Shown: piece by piece, positions 38,521 to 50,600 of the stretch
How positions within the stretch are numbered: the stretch's first letter is position 1
Layout: each line of letters opens with the position of its first letter
Source of the DNA: Rhyacichthys aspro
Lineage: Eukaryota > Chordata > Actinopteri > Gobiiformes > Rhyacichthyidae
NCBI GenBank assembly: GCA_036850595.1
Contig: CM072161.1
Coordinates: 11,367,905-11,431,904 of the forward strand
Direction: 5' to 3'
DNA length: 64,000 nucleotides
Made by a program: the position numbers and the translations under genes
The notes under the pieces: generated by a model
Database searches by the model: none
What the model was told of the DNA's origin: nothing
Seen by the model: only the letters and a program-made list of their open reading frames with translations

Positions 38521-40194
38521 GGTGAGTCGGGGGAGATGAGAGGACCCTGGTGAGCGTTCCTCCCACCTCGTCAGTGCGTCTCCCAGGGAATGCCACTGCT
38601 GCCCCTGTCCTCTACTGGCGCGTCCATGTCCCGGCCACACTCATTCTGCTCTGCGGCGCACACACCAGCTCATTTCTGCTTGATCCGGCTCTCTCATCTC
38701 CCCGAACATGGAGAACATCAGTCGAGTGTCCAGTGCTTAGCTGCGGCGTCCAGGCATTCCCGAGTTCAGTGTTATTGTCCGTGTGTCATGCTTGTGCTGA
38801 CACCACATGTTGCCCGTCTCTCACTGTCCCCACCCTCTGATCTAAAACCAAATATCAATTTATTCCAATAACGACAAAGGAATACCATTAATTCCTCTCT
38901 AATCTTCTTATCTGTGGTTGGTGAAATCTTTTAGTAACCTACAAACAGGAGGCAGCAGGGGGCGGGGAGAGGGATACCAGCAGCCGTTTCATCATCATCC
39001 CTACACATAAAAAAATAAAAAGCTGACGGGCTTGAGTCTACTTTTATGTGGAGTTGCACTGTGTTGTTTGAACGAATGGCCAAGCCCATTGACAGGACAC
39101 AGATACAGTATTGGCATATGCTTGGACACTTATGGCTCCTCATGCCACAGGTTACTTAAGCTATTATAGGAAATTTTTTGGGAAATTGTTGAAGGGTTTC
39201 AATAAAACAGAGCTTATTTTAATTGGAAATACTGAAAAAGATGCATTGAGAGCACACATGAGAAACTAAATAAAACAATCTTCCTGTCACAATGGAGTAC
39301 CAGTTTGAATACATTTGCAATATCATGATGTAATCCGATTTTAATATAATTACAAATACAATTTTAAACCTACTTAAAAACTTACCAAAACATGATCCAG
39401 AAAAAAACCCAAAACTTCAGAATCAAAACACAAACAGCGTGACTCTAGTCAAGTGGCAGAGTCCCTTTAATCGTGGATTAAAGTTGTTGCAGATAGAGAT
39501 GAGCAATGGCGTCTTAAAGAATGATGCACGTGGACCTTGTTTCACTTGGACATGTGACCTCAGTGTGCAGGACCACAGCAGCTGTTCCCCTGTGTGCAGA
39601 TGTGTCACATGTGCCCTCTAGAGGTCAGCATCCTCATGGACGTTGATTCACAGGCACTGAACACAGAATAGATTTAACACAGATTCCACTGGGACAAGCT
39701 CTGTTCTTTTATTTATTTATTTCAAATAAAAAGGATTTAAGCTATTTCTGTCAGCAGATGATGACGGTCACATGGTGCCATAGTTCATCCAGACTATTAC
39801 TGGAGTCAGACAATATTAGAACACTTGTATTAAAAAAACATACCACATGGATTGTTTATTCTCCTGTGTCTAAAAATAAAAAGTTTGTAACAAATAGAAT
39901 TAGTGTCACATAACAAATACAATCTAAACAAATGTATTCATAATTTCCTTTCTTGTGCTGATTTAGTAAATAATGTGATGTAAATGAATTTTCTTTGGAG
40001 GTGGAATGGTGCAGCTTTCACAGGGGAGCTGGTTAAACTTCCACCTGCCTGGTTAATTAGTCTGTTTCTTTGGTGTTAGACAGGATGTAAAGTGGAATTG
40101 CACAGACACACTTCGGTGCATTCACAGTCACTAATGCATGCACATTACTGTCACAGGAGCAGGAGCTCGGCGCAGGCCGTGTGACATGGCACCA
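38521..40194. other. Shared 5' region of divergent gabrr3 and hhla2-like genes
   Basis: 1.67-kb spacer between two start codons pointing away from each other. The first 300 nt next to gabrr3 are GC-richer and contain CpGs, fitting its promoter. A CTCF-like 12/13 match (minus strand CCTCTAGAGGGCA) lies at 39612-39624. No coding exon or RNA gene recognised. Confidence 0.5.
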
Positions 40195-43100
40195 CTCTTG
40201 ACTCTGCTGCCTTTGTTCTTCTGGACACTGTCGGTGATAAACTCAAAAGGTATTGTGACACTTTCATTGTTTGATCATAAGATGCTCTACAGTAACTCCT
40301 AAATGTGTTGTGTACTGTTTACAGTGGGATAAGCACAGTCTTTTTTGTATTGTATCTTTTTTGTCATTTTTGCAGTATCTAGCTCAGCAAAGTGAAATTA
40401 TAAATATTTTTTATAATTATACCACATGACACAAATCTATGTAGCTTTTAGGAAAAAATGTAGTTAGCTTTTATATTCTCAGAGTTTCAGTGTCCACAGA
40501 GTTCTAGCTGTGACACATCTGGAGAAATACTCAGTAGGGCTGGGATTTTATTGTTCTAATAAAAACATAAGGCTCTAAAATACTTTTTAACAATAAATCT
40601 CTTTTTGTTTCGTTTGTTGAAATGACCAATGACCAAATCAGAACAAAGTGTACAAAGAGCTTTTTTTGTGTGTGTGTTTATTTTATGTAAATGATAAATG
40701 ATAGTTTGTAATAAAATGTCTGATACAACGCTAAAATAAATGTTGTGTATCAATAAAGACATAATTAGTAAGGTAGAAATGTTCTATAATTAAAAAAGAA
40801 GGCCACCTTTTATATAACTATATAAATTGACCAAATGCAATGAAATTTCCTAATCATCAGTGCTCTCCTCTGACAGTGGTACTCCCTGATGTCAATGTGA
40901 CCTGCTTGGTTCATGAAGACTGCATCCTGCCCTGCAGCTTCAGACCCACTGGCTCTGTGGTCATTCACTGGTACAAGCAGCAGATCCCAGTCCACAGCTT
41001 CTACTACAACAAAGACCAGTTTGGACTTCAGAATAAACACTTCAGCGGACGGACCTCACTGTTTAACTCACAAATCTCTATTGGCACTGCATCGCTGCTC
41101 CTCAGGAAGGTCAAAGTTCAAGACAAGGGCAGGTACAAGTGCTATACAAGCACCAGGAAAGGCAACCAAGAGGTTTTTATCAACTTAGAGTTGAAAGGTA
41201 AGTTCACACTGATGTTATAACATTCATTAGAGTCATTTTTAAGCAGTGTGTAGGTAAAACTCTCAATCTAAACACACTGGAAATCGAGCATTCCTGATGT
41301 GGCTGAGGTCTAATTACCTTAACACTCATGCCTGCAAAGTGGAACATTTTCTTCTCTGTTTTCCATTGGAGCTGCCTGTAGTTTCAAGACTGCCTTTACA
41401 GTATAAAACGACCAAAGACAATTCCCACATTGTCATCACAAAAATTACTACAATAACTATTTTAAGTGACTTACTTGTTATATTAGAGCTTTTTTATGTT
41501 AAAGCTGCTTTTAGATTTACATAATTTTACATAAAAGACAGAGTACTCACTAAAACAAAACAGCAGGCTTTTGTTTCCTATCTCAGAATGTTTTCTTTTC
41601 CTGCCATCATCTGTCTCCAACCATTAAAGGGAAAATGTACCAAAATATATTTAGAGAATAATGAAAACAAACGTCATTAAATACTTTGGCATGAAAAAAC
41701 AACTCGAACCTCTACCAAAAAGAGCACTAATGCACTAAAAAAGGGATTTATGGGATTGTAGCATTTTATAAGCGTTTCGCAAAAATCCTGTCATTACTCT
41801 GATGCCAAAAACATCTGCAGTGAAGTGTAATAGCAAAGGGGCAACTCAGGAATGTCTCTGTTGTCTGGGAAACTGGGAAAATATTCAACTAAAATAAACA
41901 TAATACTGATATTGGTAATGCACTTTCAGCTCTTATCCAGACAGTCGTCATAGAAGTGACCAATGAGGCGGTCACCTGCTCCTCTCCAAACATCTACCCC
42001 GTCCCTCAGGTGACATGGGTAACGGAGCCACCTTCTGACCGGGATGTTTTGGACAATGCCACAGTTAAAATCGCAGACCACAAAGGGCTTTTCACGGTGG
42101 AAAGCACGCTGAGGATCCTGGGTAATCTCTCTGATTATACCTACTTCTGCTCTTTCACGTCAGCAGACAAGACGCAGGTGTGGACGGCCTCTCACAAAAT
42201 ACAAGGTGTGTTTAGGTGCATCATAAGCATCGCACATGAACACACGCAACATGTAATAGTGTTGACAGAATTGGAAATAAGTGAACTTTTGAACTGACTC
42301 AAAGTATTTTCTTTTGTTTGTATTGCTCCATCTGAATTCTCACATAAATTCACATTCAAAGGTGATACTATAACAATGACTGCAGCTCAAGCTATTTTCT
42401 GTTATATGCATTCTAGGTTTGTAGCTTTTGATGCTGATGATAAATGTGTAATATTACCATTTAACAGCATTAGTTTTACAATGTGTTCCAGATAGTATAA
42501 CACAAGAAGAAGGCCACACATTGTCCATTCCCTGCGTCGCCCCGCACACTCTCCAGAACTACTCCCTCGTTTGGACTTTCACATCATCCTCTGAGCCTGT
42601 GGTCATCCTGCGTTATGACAACAGGACCAGACACACCTTTAACCTTTGGCTGGGGCGGGCCGAAGTAGACCTAGACCTGCTTCTGCTCGGAGACGGTTCT
42701 CTTCTGCTGCACAAAGCGGACACAGAGGAGCACTCAGGGACCTACAGCTGCATCTTTACGGACCAGCAGAGCAGACACACAGTGCTCACCCATGTCAACA
42801 TCACTGTAGCGCCCATAAGTGAGCTCTTGCTTCTTATGTCTTCTGAGAATGAACACGAAGTTTTGAATGAATTTTTAAGGTGTGTGTTTTTGATAGGTGT
42901 GGATGAGCAGTGTGTGCAGCGATCACGATGGAGCACTGTTGCATCGGCAGCTTTTGTCTTAATGGTCATCATTGTAGCTCTCCCTCAGTGTTTAAGACAA
43001 AGAGGTAAAGTGAGCATTGTACATATCAATTGACTAAATGCATTGATATCTTCTTCTTGCTGGTAAATCTTAAGCTCAACTGTTGTGAATCATTCCTGAA

Positions 43101-43448
43101 TAACTTTGTTTTTTAGAAATGGAGGACAGGGGGGTTTCACACAGATCCAACGGAGCAGGAGCTCTCCACAAAGCTCTAAACACAACAGCGACATATAAAA
43201 TGGCACAGAATGGAGACAGGACGAGTGTTCACCTGCAAAGAGAAACCGATGAAGAAATGGAAAATGTCTTGCCAACACAAAGTGGTTCGGAGGTTGTCAC
43301 ACCAGATCCTAAAACGAATGAACAAGAAGAAAAAAGCGAACCAACAATAGTAGAAGGAACTGATGGGCTGCAGCTGAATGGTCAAGAGAAAGAAACACTG
43401 GACACTACTGAGCTGGAGGTTCATGTTCATGCCATAAACACCAGATAA
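40195..43448 (+). CDS. hhla2: HHLA2 (B7-H7)-like immunoglobulin superfamily membrane protein
   Basis: B7-family ligands act at the surface of antigen-presenting or epithelial cells and signal to T and NK cells. Six in-frame exons (40195-40249, 40877-41197, 41930-42205, 42492-42818, 42897-43004, 43117-43448) give 472 residues. A signal peptide (about 1-20) is followed by an IgV domain (about 22-125), an IgC-like domain (127-217), a second IgV domain (219-326), one TM helix (about 339-356) and a cytoplasmic tail of about 110 residues. Each Ig domain has its Cys pair: ILPCSF/YKCYTS, VTCSS/YFCSF, SIPCVA/YSCIF. VVIHWYKQQ, VHSFYYN and GRTSLFNSQI...GTASLLLRKV track human HHLA2, which shares the V-C-V layout. 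Synteny with gabrr3 and phldb2 (human 3q11-q13) supports the call. The tail is longer than in human and acidic. A generic B7/butyrophilin relative is the alternative. Confidence 0.78.
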
Positions 43449-43561
43449 TTTAAAAACAGTTATAAATGAGAAATTCAGAGGTTAGAAAATGCAGGGGAGG
43501 TAAAAGTACTCTGTGTGCTTTACCTTTAATATACAGTATATGTCCCATTTTAATTGCCAAC

Positions 43562-43567
43562 AATAAA
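43562..43567 (+). terminator. hhla2: Candidate hhla2 poly(A) signal
   Basis: AATAAA 114 nt after the stop codon. Confidence 0.55.
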
Positions 43568-46051
43568 GATGCTTTCTCTACATTGGTTTTTAATTGGACA
43601 ATTTATTAAAACAAGAAACATCAAGCTAATAAAAGTTGTAAAATTCACAGGAAAGTACAATAAGTTTCCACCAGTGTTTATCCCATGCTCGGTGGCACAG
43701 GCCTCCAACATCCGGTTTTGTGGCTTCAGTCCTTGAGCCACTTTTCTAATTAACTAAATTGGCTGAGAAGATAACCTTTGCTTCAGCAGTAATGCGAGTT
43801 ATCTGAGAAACCTACAGACTTTTAATTGCTGGCGCGCTCCATAAATTTGCTTTCGGACTCATTTAGTCATTAGTGGTCACAGGGCCTGATCTGGATAAAT
43901 ACATAGTTTCTACTTTGAGCAGTTGATGTGTGTAAAGGTTAAGTGTTTCTCACTTAAGAAACAAACAGCTTTGTCCAAGCTCAGCGCAGACCAAAATTAG
44001 TTAGATTAGTGTCAATTTGCACATCAAAATTGAACTTTATGCAGTGGCAGAGTGTGCAAGTAAATATATCAGACGACAAAAACAGTGACTGCTTTTGATG
44101 AAAATGTACAGTTTATAGGCAAACACCCACAGTTAGCGAGCCTTGAGCCACAGCAGCACAATACTGGTCTTTTGCCAGGAGTTGTAGACAAACAAAAACC
44201 CTGAGGCTTTGTCTTACAGGACGCATTGTGGCCTTTTAAGGGGCCACAGGGGTCAGAAGATACACATCAAATAGAGTCACATTTTGCAGAAGGGCCACTC
44301 ATGATTAGTTCAGACATTCTGTGCCTTGAGAGATGCCTTTTGACGCCGTGACTCACACTTCCCAACAATTACAGCTGTTGATCGTACATCCACTCCCAAA
44401 ATCTGACACCAGTTTCTCTGCTCTCATTCTCTCGTCAGGCTGTTTTTCCACACTCCTCCAACCAGATTCACAATTACTCTACATATGGTTTTGGTCTAGT
44501 TTTTACAAATACAACCCTCACACACGATTTTTTGGGGGGTTGTTGTGAATGAGAGCCGGGCCTAAATCATAAAAAGACTAAGAATGAAAAAAGGGACAGT
44601 GAGAAGCTTTTGGTCACCAATTTTCTGATTGTTGAAATGATAACACTTGACAAAGACTCTTGCACTTTGAACCCAATTGTGACTTGTGATCGTACTTTAA
44701 ACCTTTCAAATCATCATCTACTCATTAATGTTGTTGCCGTAGTATCAATGACAGGAGAGAATCTGTGATCATGTCTGCATCAGGAAACAAAAACAAGAAA
44801 TACATGCAATGTTTGTACTTGAGGCTTTCATCGACTTGTATTTATTTTCTTGAGGCTTATCACACCACAGCATTCCTGAGAAAACCCAAACCTGGAACAG
44901 CTTTCAATTATAATGTCTTAGGACTTTGGACTTGCGTTTTGTCTCAACTGGAGCACTTAAGAAAGTAGGAATATTTTCGTACAGTTAAACTCATGGCCAG
45001 GCAAACACACATTTTGGTAAAAGTCGTAAGCTGAATTGGAAATGGGGTGACATTCCTGCGCTCCATTGCAATTACATTTTTGTGTTTGCCATACACATTT
45101 AGTGTGTCACACTTCTCAAATGAGACCCTCCTGAGATTTACTAGTGTCATTTCTTGTTGTAAAAAAAAGGAACCAGCAGCAGACGTGTGTGTTATTGTGT
45201 GTTCATGTATGTATGAGTTTTTACGACACAGGCTCCAGGTCTGGAAGTAATCATCTGGTCCCAGCAGCGCTCCACAGCCCCTCTCCCTATGATGTCATTG
45301 AAGGTTTGTGCCTGATGGTTGGAGATCGCAGTCAGATTCAGGGCCTTTTCCAAAGTGTTTGAGATTCATTCTTCTCTCTGGACGGACCCTTTTAGTTTTT
45401 ATGTTCTGTTTCTTGATATATTACAACTTTTTTTTTTTCTGTAAGATCAAAACTAAAGTGTTACCAGGTTTCATGTTGAGATAGTGCTTTGATTTAAGTC
45501 ATTTTTCTGTTCATTTTGAGGAGGGGGAGTGAAGTTGGCTCTATTTCAAACACAGCCATGAGGCCTCATCCCGCCTCCACATACTGCTGAAACAACAAAC
45601 TCAGACTCAACATTTTTTACAACTTTCCAGTGTATAAGAAGGCTTTTCCATTATGGAAAATATACATTGTGTAAAGACCTGCTGTGTCAGAGAATAATAA
45701 CTCTGTTTATATTGTTTGTTGCAGAGGACAAAAACGTGCTTCTAAAAGTATAATGTGAATTTTATGAAGAGGAATGTAAACACTTATAATATATACTTGT
45801 TTCAAGATGGGGTCAAGAGTGTACAGCCTACATGCTGAAAATCAATAGGACAACAACCTGATATGGTTTCTTATTGATCAGGAAGGTCAGAGGTCACAGT
45901 CTGGAAATATGATGATTGTGAGTAAAGCACTACACTTATCTTAAGACAATTACTATTATTATTTGTTCAAAGGAACCAAAAGTTTCAGTGATTAATTTAC
46001 AAAATAAACTTAGAGTAGTTCTCCATTGTGTTCATCCAATATCACGGCTCA

Positions 46052-46065
46052 CCAGAAGGGGGCGC
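46052..46065 (+). promoter_or_regulatory. CTCF-like motif
   Basis: CCAGAAGGGGGCGC matches the CTCF core CCASYAGRKGGCRS at 13 of 14 positions. It lies between the immune gene hhla2 and phldb2, close to the probable phldb2 promoter. Occupancy is unknown. Confidence 0.35.
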
Positions 46066-47699
46066 GCTGATCCACTGGCGCTGATGCTGAGCAGTAAACA
46101 CTCCCCTTCAGAAACCAATTTTGGAGGAGGTGGGAGGGCAGAGGGTCTCCTGTCTCTTTGTCATGGAAAGACTTTGGACTACTCTGCGGCTTCATACGGA
46201 AAGGGAGAAGAGATTAGTCCCAGTTAGAGCAAACTCCACAAAAACTTGAAGAATATGAACGGGAAAGGAGAAGAAAGGAAACCAGTCAGTGGAGTCTTGA
46301 TTGGCTCATGGACACTCAGAGGGATGCTGCGGGAAATGTAACACACTTTACTGGAAACACTGTCAGGTAAATTCACTTCAGTTCTTTTAAAACCTTAAGC
46401 TAACTAAGAACTTCACAACTTTGCAGAAACATTGCTTTTTTTTCTTTTTTTTTAAACTGAGTCAAATGTTGAGCTCTTGCAAAAGAAGTGTGTCAAAAGT
46501 CACATGCAATATTTGAGTGCTTTCAGACATGCTTTATTTATAAAAACTGTGAAAATTCCTTTCTTAGTCAACAGAAAATCCTGATCAATGAGGAAATCTG
46601 TGTGTCTGCCATTATTACCCAACAGTGTGGCTTCAGTAAACACTTGAGTCCACATTGTAAGGGCATATGAGATGATTGTGGCTTATCAGTGTGGGTCTTT
46701 CCTGTGTGTTATTGGTGTGTGTCTGCCCCGCTGCTCTGTAGTCGGGGTGATGCAGTAAAAACTCCTGCTCCTTACATGTGGCAGGGGCTTTCTCTCCCCT
46801 TTTTTCCAGGAGGTCTGGAGAATGAACTCACGCTGATTGATTGTGTGACTGTGTAAAAGGATACCCCACTTCCTGTAGGCCTTCTCTCCAGACGGCTCAC
46901 CAGAAACTCTTGGATCGGCCGTCTATCCCCCGTGTCTCTATCTCTCCTTTCTTCTGCGGTGCTGTCTGCAGTCTGTGGAGTCAGGAAACTACATCATTGG
47001 GTTTTTGATGTAAAATGATAGATTAAGACATTTTGATGCATTCATTTTTTGAGTTCATGTATCACCCCAGCAGGAGCCACAGGACACTTCAGGTCCTTAA
47101 GTATTCCCAGTCCAGCCCTGACTTTGGCTGCTCTCTCAAGAAGTCTGGGTCTCTGAGGGAACCCTTTGGACGGCTGCTCAAGAGTCTGGGGCTAAAAGAT
47201 CAATTAAACTGCACTTCAGACTTCAGACAGTTTTTATTGGTCACACTGAGCCTTTCTCTGCATCTGCTTTCACAATTTGTCTACAGTAAAGTTTTTTTCC
47301 CATTCCTGTATAAAGAGCCACTTTAGTTAACACACATGGTTTATTAATATAAAGGTTTGGGCAAAATAACAAACATGGCTTTCACAACGTATTGTTATAG
47401 TTTTAGTTCTGTGAGTTTATTTGGTGAAAAAATGGGTATCGTTGCAGAAGTCGGACACTTTCCTAATCCACAGGCAGCAGAAAAAGTATCCTTCACCATC
47501 TGATAAAACAATGAGCCACATGAGATGCAAGCTGAACACAGGATGCTTCCATCTAAAACATACAGTTTATTTATTATTTTTGAATTAAGTTCATTTTTCC
47601 ACCTCCTAATCTTTCTTTTTCGTTTGTTCTCTCAGGGAATAAGCTTTAAGTCCAGCTGTAACCTGCATCATCAGGCTGTATCAGAGAAAGGAGGTCAGA

Positions 47700-50600
47700 A
47701 TGAACAGCAGCATGCTTCCTCAGAGGAGTTCAGTGGCCACGCTCAGCTACGGGACAGGTAAGACTATCAGTTTAAATACTTTGACTATTCCAATATGTCC
47801 CATCATTCTTGAAAAAACTTGCTGTTTTAAAGTGTTTATTAGAATTGTGTGTAGACTCTGTGTAGCAAACAAACCCAAGCATCCGACAAGTAGCCAGCAC
47901 TATATTTTCTAACTTATAATGATAATCAGTTTAGATGATCAATTAACATTACTTTGTATTAAGTTTGTATCTTTTTTAATTTCACTATGACTTCTCTGTA
48001 CTCTTTTCTTTCTTAATGACAAAATGCAACATTAGCACCTTTACTATGACTTCATTTTGAGTCCAGCTTTTCATGACTCAGGTTCCTGTCCTGATAGTGC
48101 TTAGTAAGATGACCTGCGGTCGAAGTAAGATGGCCTTCTTTAAAGTCGAGACTATGGTGCATTTTTGTGTCTTGGTCCACCAGCTTTCTTCCATTTTTAG
48201 AAGAAGCTGGGGCACTTTGAGCCGATGTTTGTGTTGGGTTTAAAAGTGTATGAGCGTACATTCTTCCCTGGTATTCCCCTCTTACTCAGCACATCTATAC
48301 CACTGTCGCGCCCCTCCTCATTGTTATATTAAACCTGGCTCTCGGAGGATTATCTGCTCTGTTAAAAGAGTAAGAGACTCGTTGTTTTGGCCAACTTCTT
48401 GACAGTTTTTGCAGTTACTTCTGTGATAATCAAATGGAACTTAAATCCAGCTTTTGGCTGGATAAAATGAAGGCAGAAAAAAATCTCCCTTTTTTTGGAA
48501 AGCAGAGTGACTGGGACAACATTTTTACTGACTGATCACTATATAACTGAGATATCCATTTGAATCTAATCTATTTAACCCTTATTAAAAGAAAATTACC
48601 ATTTACTTCTACTGTGACTGCTTTGCTGCAGACTGTGTGAAGATGGAGCACAGTGGGACCTCTGTGGGCGGGACACTGAGGAGTGGCCGCTCTAAGGCTG
48701 AGCTCCAGGAGCTGATGGAGACGCTCCAGCGCAGGAAGAGTGCTCTTGAGGCCAGTTTAAGAGCGGCTGAGTGCAGCCGGAAGTACCTAAGCGTGCCCTC
48801 TCCTGCGGGACCCCAGACCGCTCGGCCTCTGTCTGCCCTCAGCATGGACCGGCCCTCATCTGCATCCAGGATGCTCTCCTATGTGTCCAGTGGCAGCAGT
48901 GTGCCCCCGTCCCCTCGCCAGGGGGAGCGTCAGATCAGTTCAAACGGCCTGCACCGCCACTCACACACTCGCCACCAGTCCCAGGACAGCCTGCTGCTCT
49001 CCACTGATGGGAGCTCTGTACCAACCACCTCCTATGACCACATGCCTCGCACTCCCCGGCTCAAGAGCGGTGCAGCCAGTGTACCCTCGAGCCCCCGCAT
49101 GGGCCGAAGACTCTACTCCCAGAGCAAAGCAGGAGAGTCCCGTCAGAGGAAGTACTCAACAGGATCTCTGACCAGTTTAGGAACGCACAGCCGCTCTCTG
49201 CCTCGCCTCCACCATCCCGCTGAGCCTCCAACACTGTCACTGCCCTCACGTAACCCAGTGGGCTCCCACAAAGCGGGGGGCTCTGCACGGCGAAGTCTGT
49301 CCTCCTTAGAGCAGCCCCCTGATGTGACTGTCCCAGCCAGCATGCCCAACACACCCAGGAGAGCCAGCATGGCCTCGCTCAGCTCACTGGGTGTAGATGT
49401 GGACGGGACAGGCTTAGACCTGGGCTTTGGAGAAAGGAGGCTGTCCTTTGGAAAGGGGGGGCTGGGCCCAGGGCAAAGAGTGGGCAGCATCAGCTCTTTG
49501 AACGGGAAAGAGGAACTGAGAGACTACCACCAGCACCAAAGAGACGAGCGCCTTCGGGAGCAGAAGGTGCAGAGGCTGGTGAGTCCTCCTTTCACAGATT
49601 CAACACAAAACATCACAGAACAACAAAGCCAGCGCTCTATTGTAATATCTAATGTGGCTGTACCATTGCTGTGTTGCAGGAGTGTCAGCGTCTGGAGACC
49701 ATCCTGAACCTATGCACTGAGCTGGAGAGAGAGCCGTCCAGTTCAGCTGTGTCCAACCTGCAGAAGATCAACAAGGAGCTGGAGAAGCTGCAGGTTTCAG
49801 ACGATGACTCTGTGTTTTCAGACTCTCCCAGCAGTAGTGCTCCCGACAACTGTTTTACCTCCAAGACCCGAGACTACCAGCTCAGTGAGGACACAGGGGT
49901 CAGCCAGCGGGGTCAGCAGAGCGGCTACAGTGGGGCCAGGTCCCACTCACCTGCAGTTAGCCTAAACAGCAGCGCCCCCTCCCCCTCGACACACCACAGA
50001 GCCAAAGTAAGACCAATCACACCTAGGAGCACCAAGCTGTTGTACATAATGAGTAAAATATGCTGTAGGAAGACCAGTATGAAGTTCACAACCCTCCATA
50101 GGAATGTTGTTAATTAGACTTTGACAGGGCTGTTTCTCTTAGTTTGTTTATGTGTTGCATTACAATGTGATTTCACACATTCTTTTAATTCTCATGGTAA
50201 CTATTTCTTCTTATTCATTTCCATACATATTCGTATAAATATTGATGACAGATGAACTGAGAAGGATTGTGTGCGGAGGAATAGTTTTTATTTTTAGGTT
50301 TGTGGAAATAAACTACTGAAATATGGGCTGCCACATAGCATAGAACTTTACAAAGAACTTTAAAATTTACTGTTCTAATAATATTAGCTTTTTACACAAC
50401 TATTTTTAAATTGGAATGTGCTTTCTATCGAGCTGACAGAGGGAAATGTTCCAAAGCGGCTGTGAAGTGGAAGTTGTTGCGTACCGTGGAAAACATAATA
50501 ATCATACATAATAACATGTTGCATATCAGTGTGGTGGTCTTCCACAGCCCTGTGAGGGTCCACTAGGACCTGATTTACATTTCCTGTTTATGTGGTTTGG

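Larger units (their letters stand above)
43449..47635. other. hhla2 3' flank and phldb2 upstream region
   Basis: AATAAA at 43562-43567 is the likely hhla2 poly(A) signal. The rest has no recognised coding exon. A GT donor at 46367 (TGTCAG|GTAAAT), preceded by GC-richer sequence at 46,050-46,366, could be a phldb2 5' non-coding exon and promoter. A CTCF-like motif lies at 46052-46065. No transposon recognised. Confidence 0.45.

Noticed and set aside
38521..38640. Upstream in-frame extension of gabrr3 (MWPGHGRASRG...)
   Set aside because: It would bury the signal peptide about 40 residues in. The Met at 38518-38520 gives a normal secretory N-terminus.
45047..45362. Short plus-strand frames between hhla2 and phldb2
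   Set aside because: No codon bias, splice signals or similarity. They are treated as chance open frames.
47480..47495. GTATCCTT resembling a U12 donor
   Set aside because: It lies in non-coding DNA upstream of phldb2, with no branch-point element or exon pair to match.
49061..49490. Minus-strand open frames opposite phldb2 exon 2
   Set aside because: Antisense shadows of a GC-richer coding exon, with no homology.
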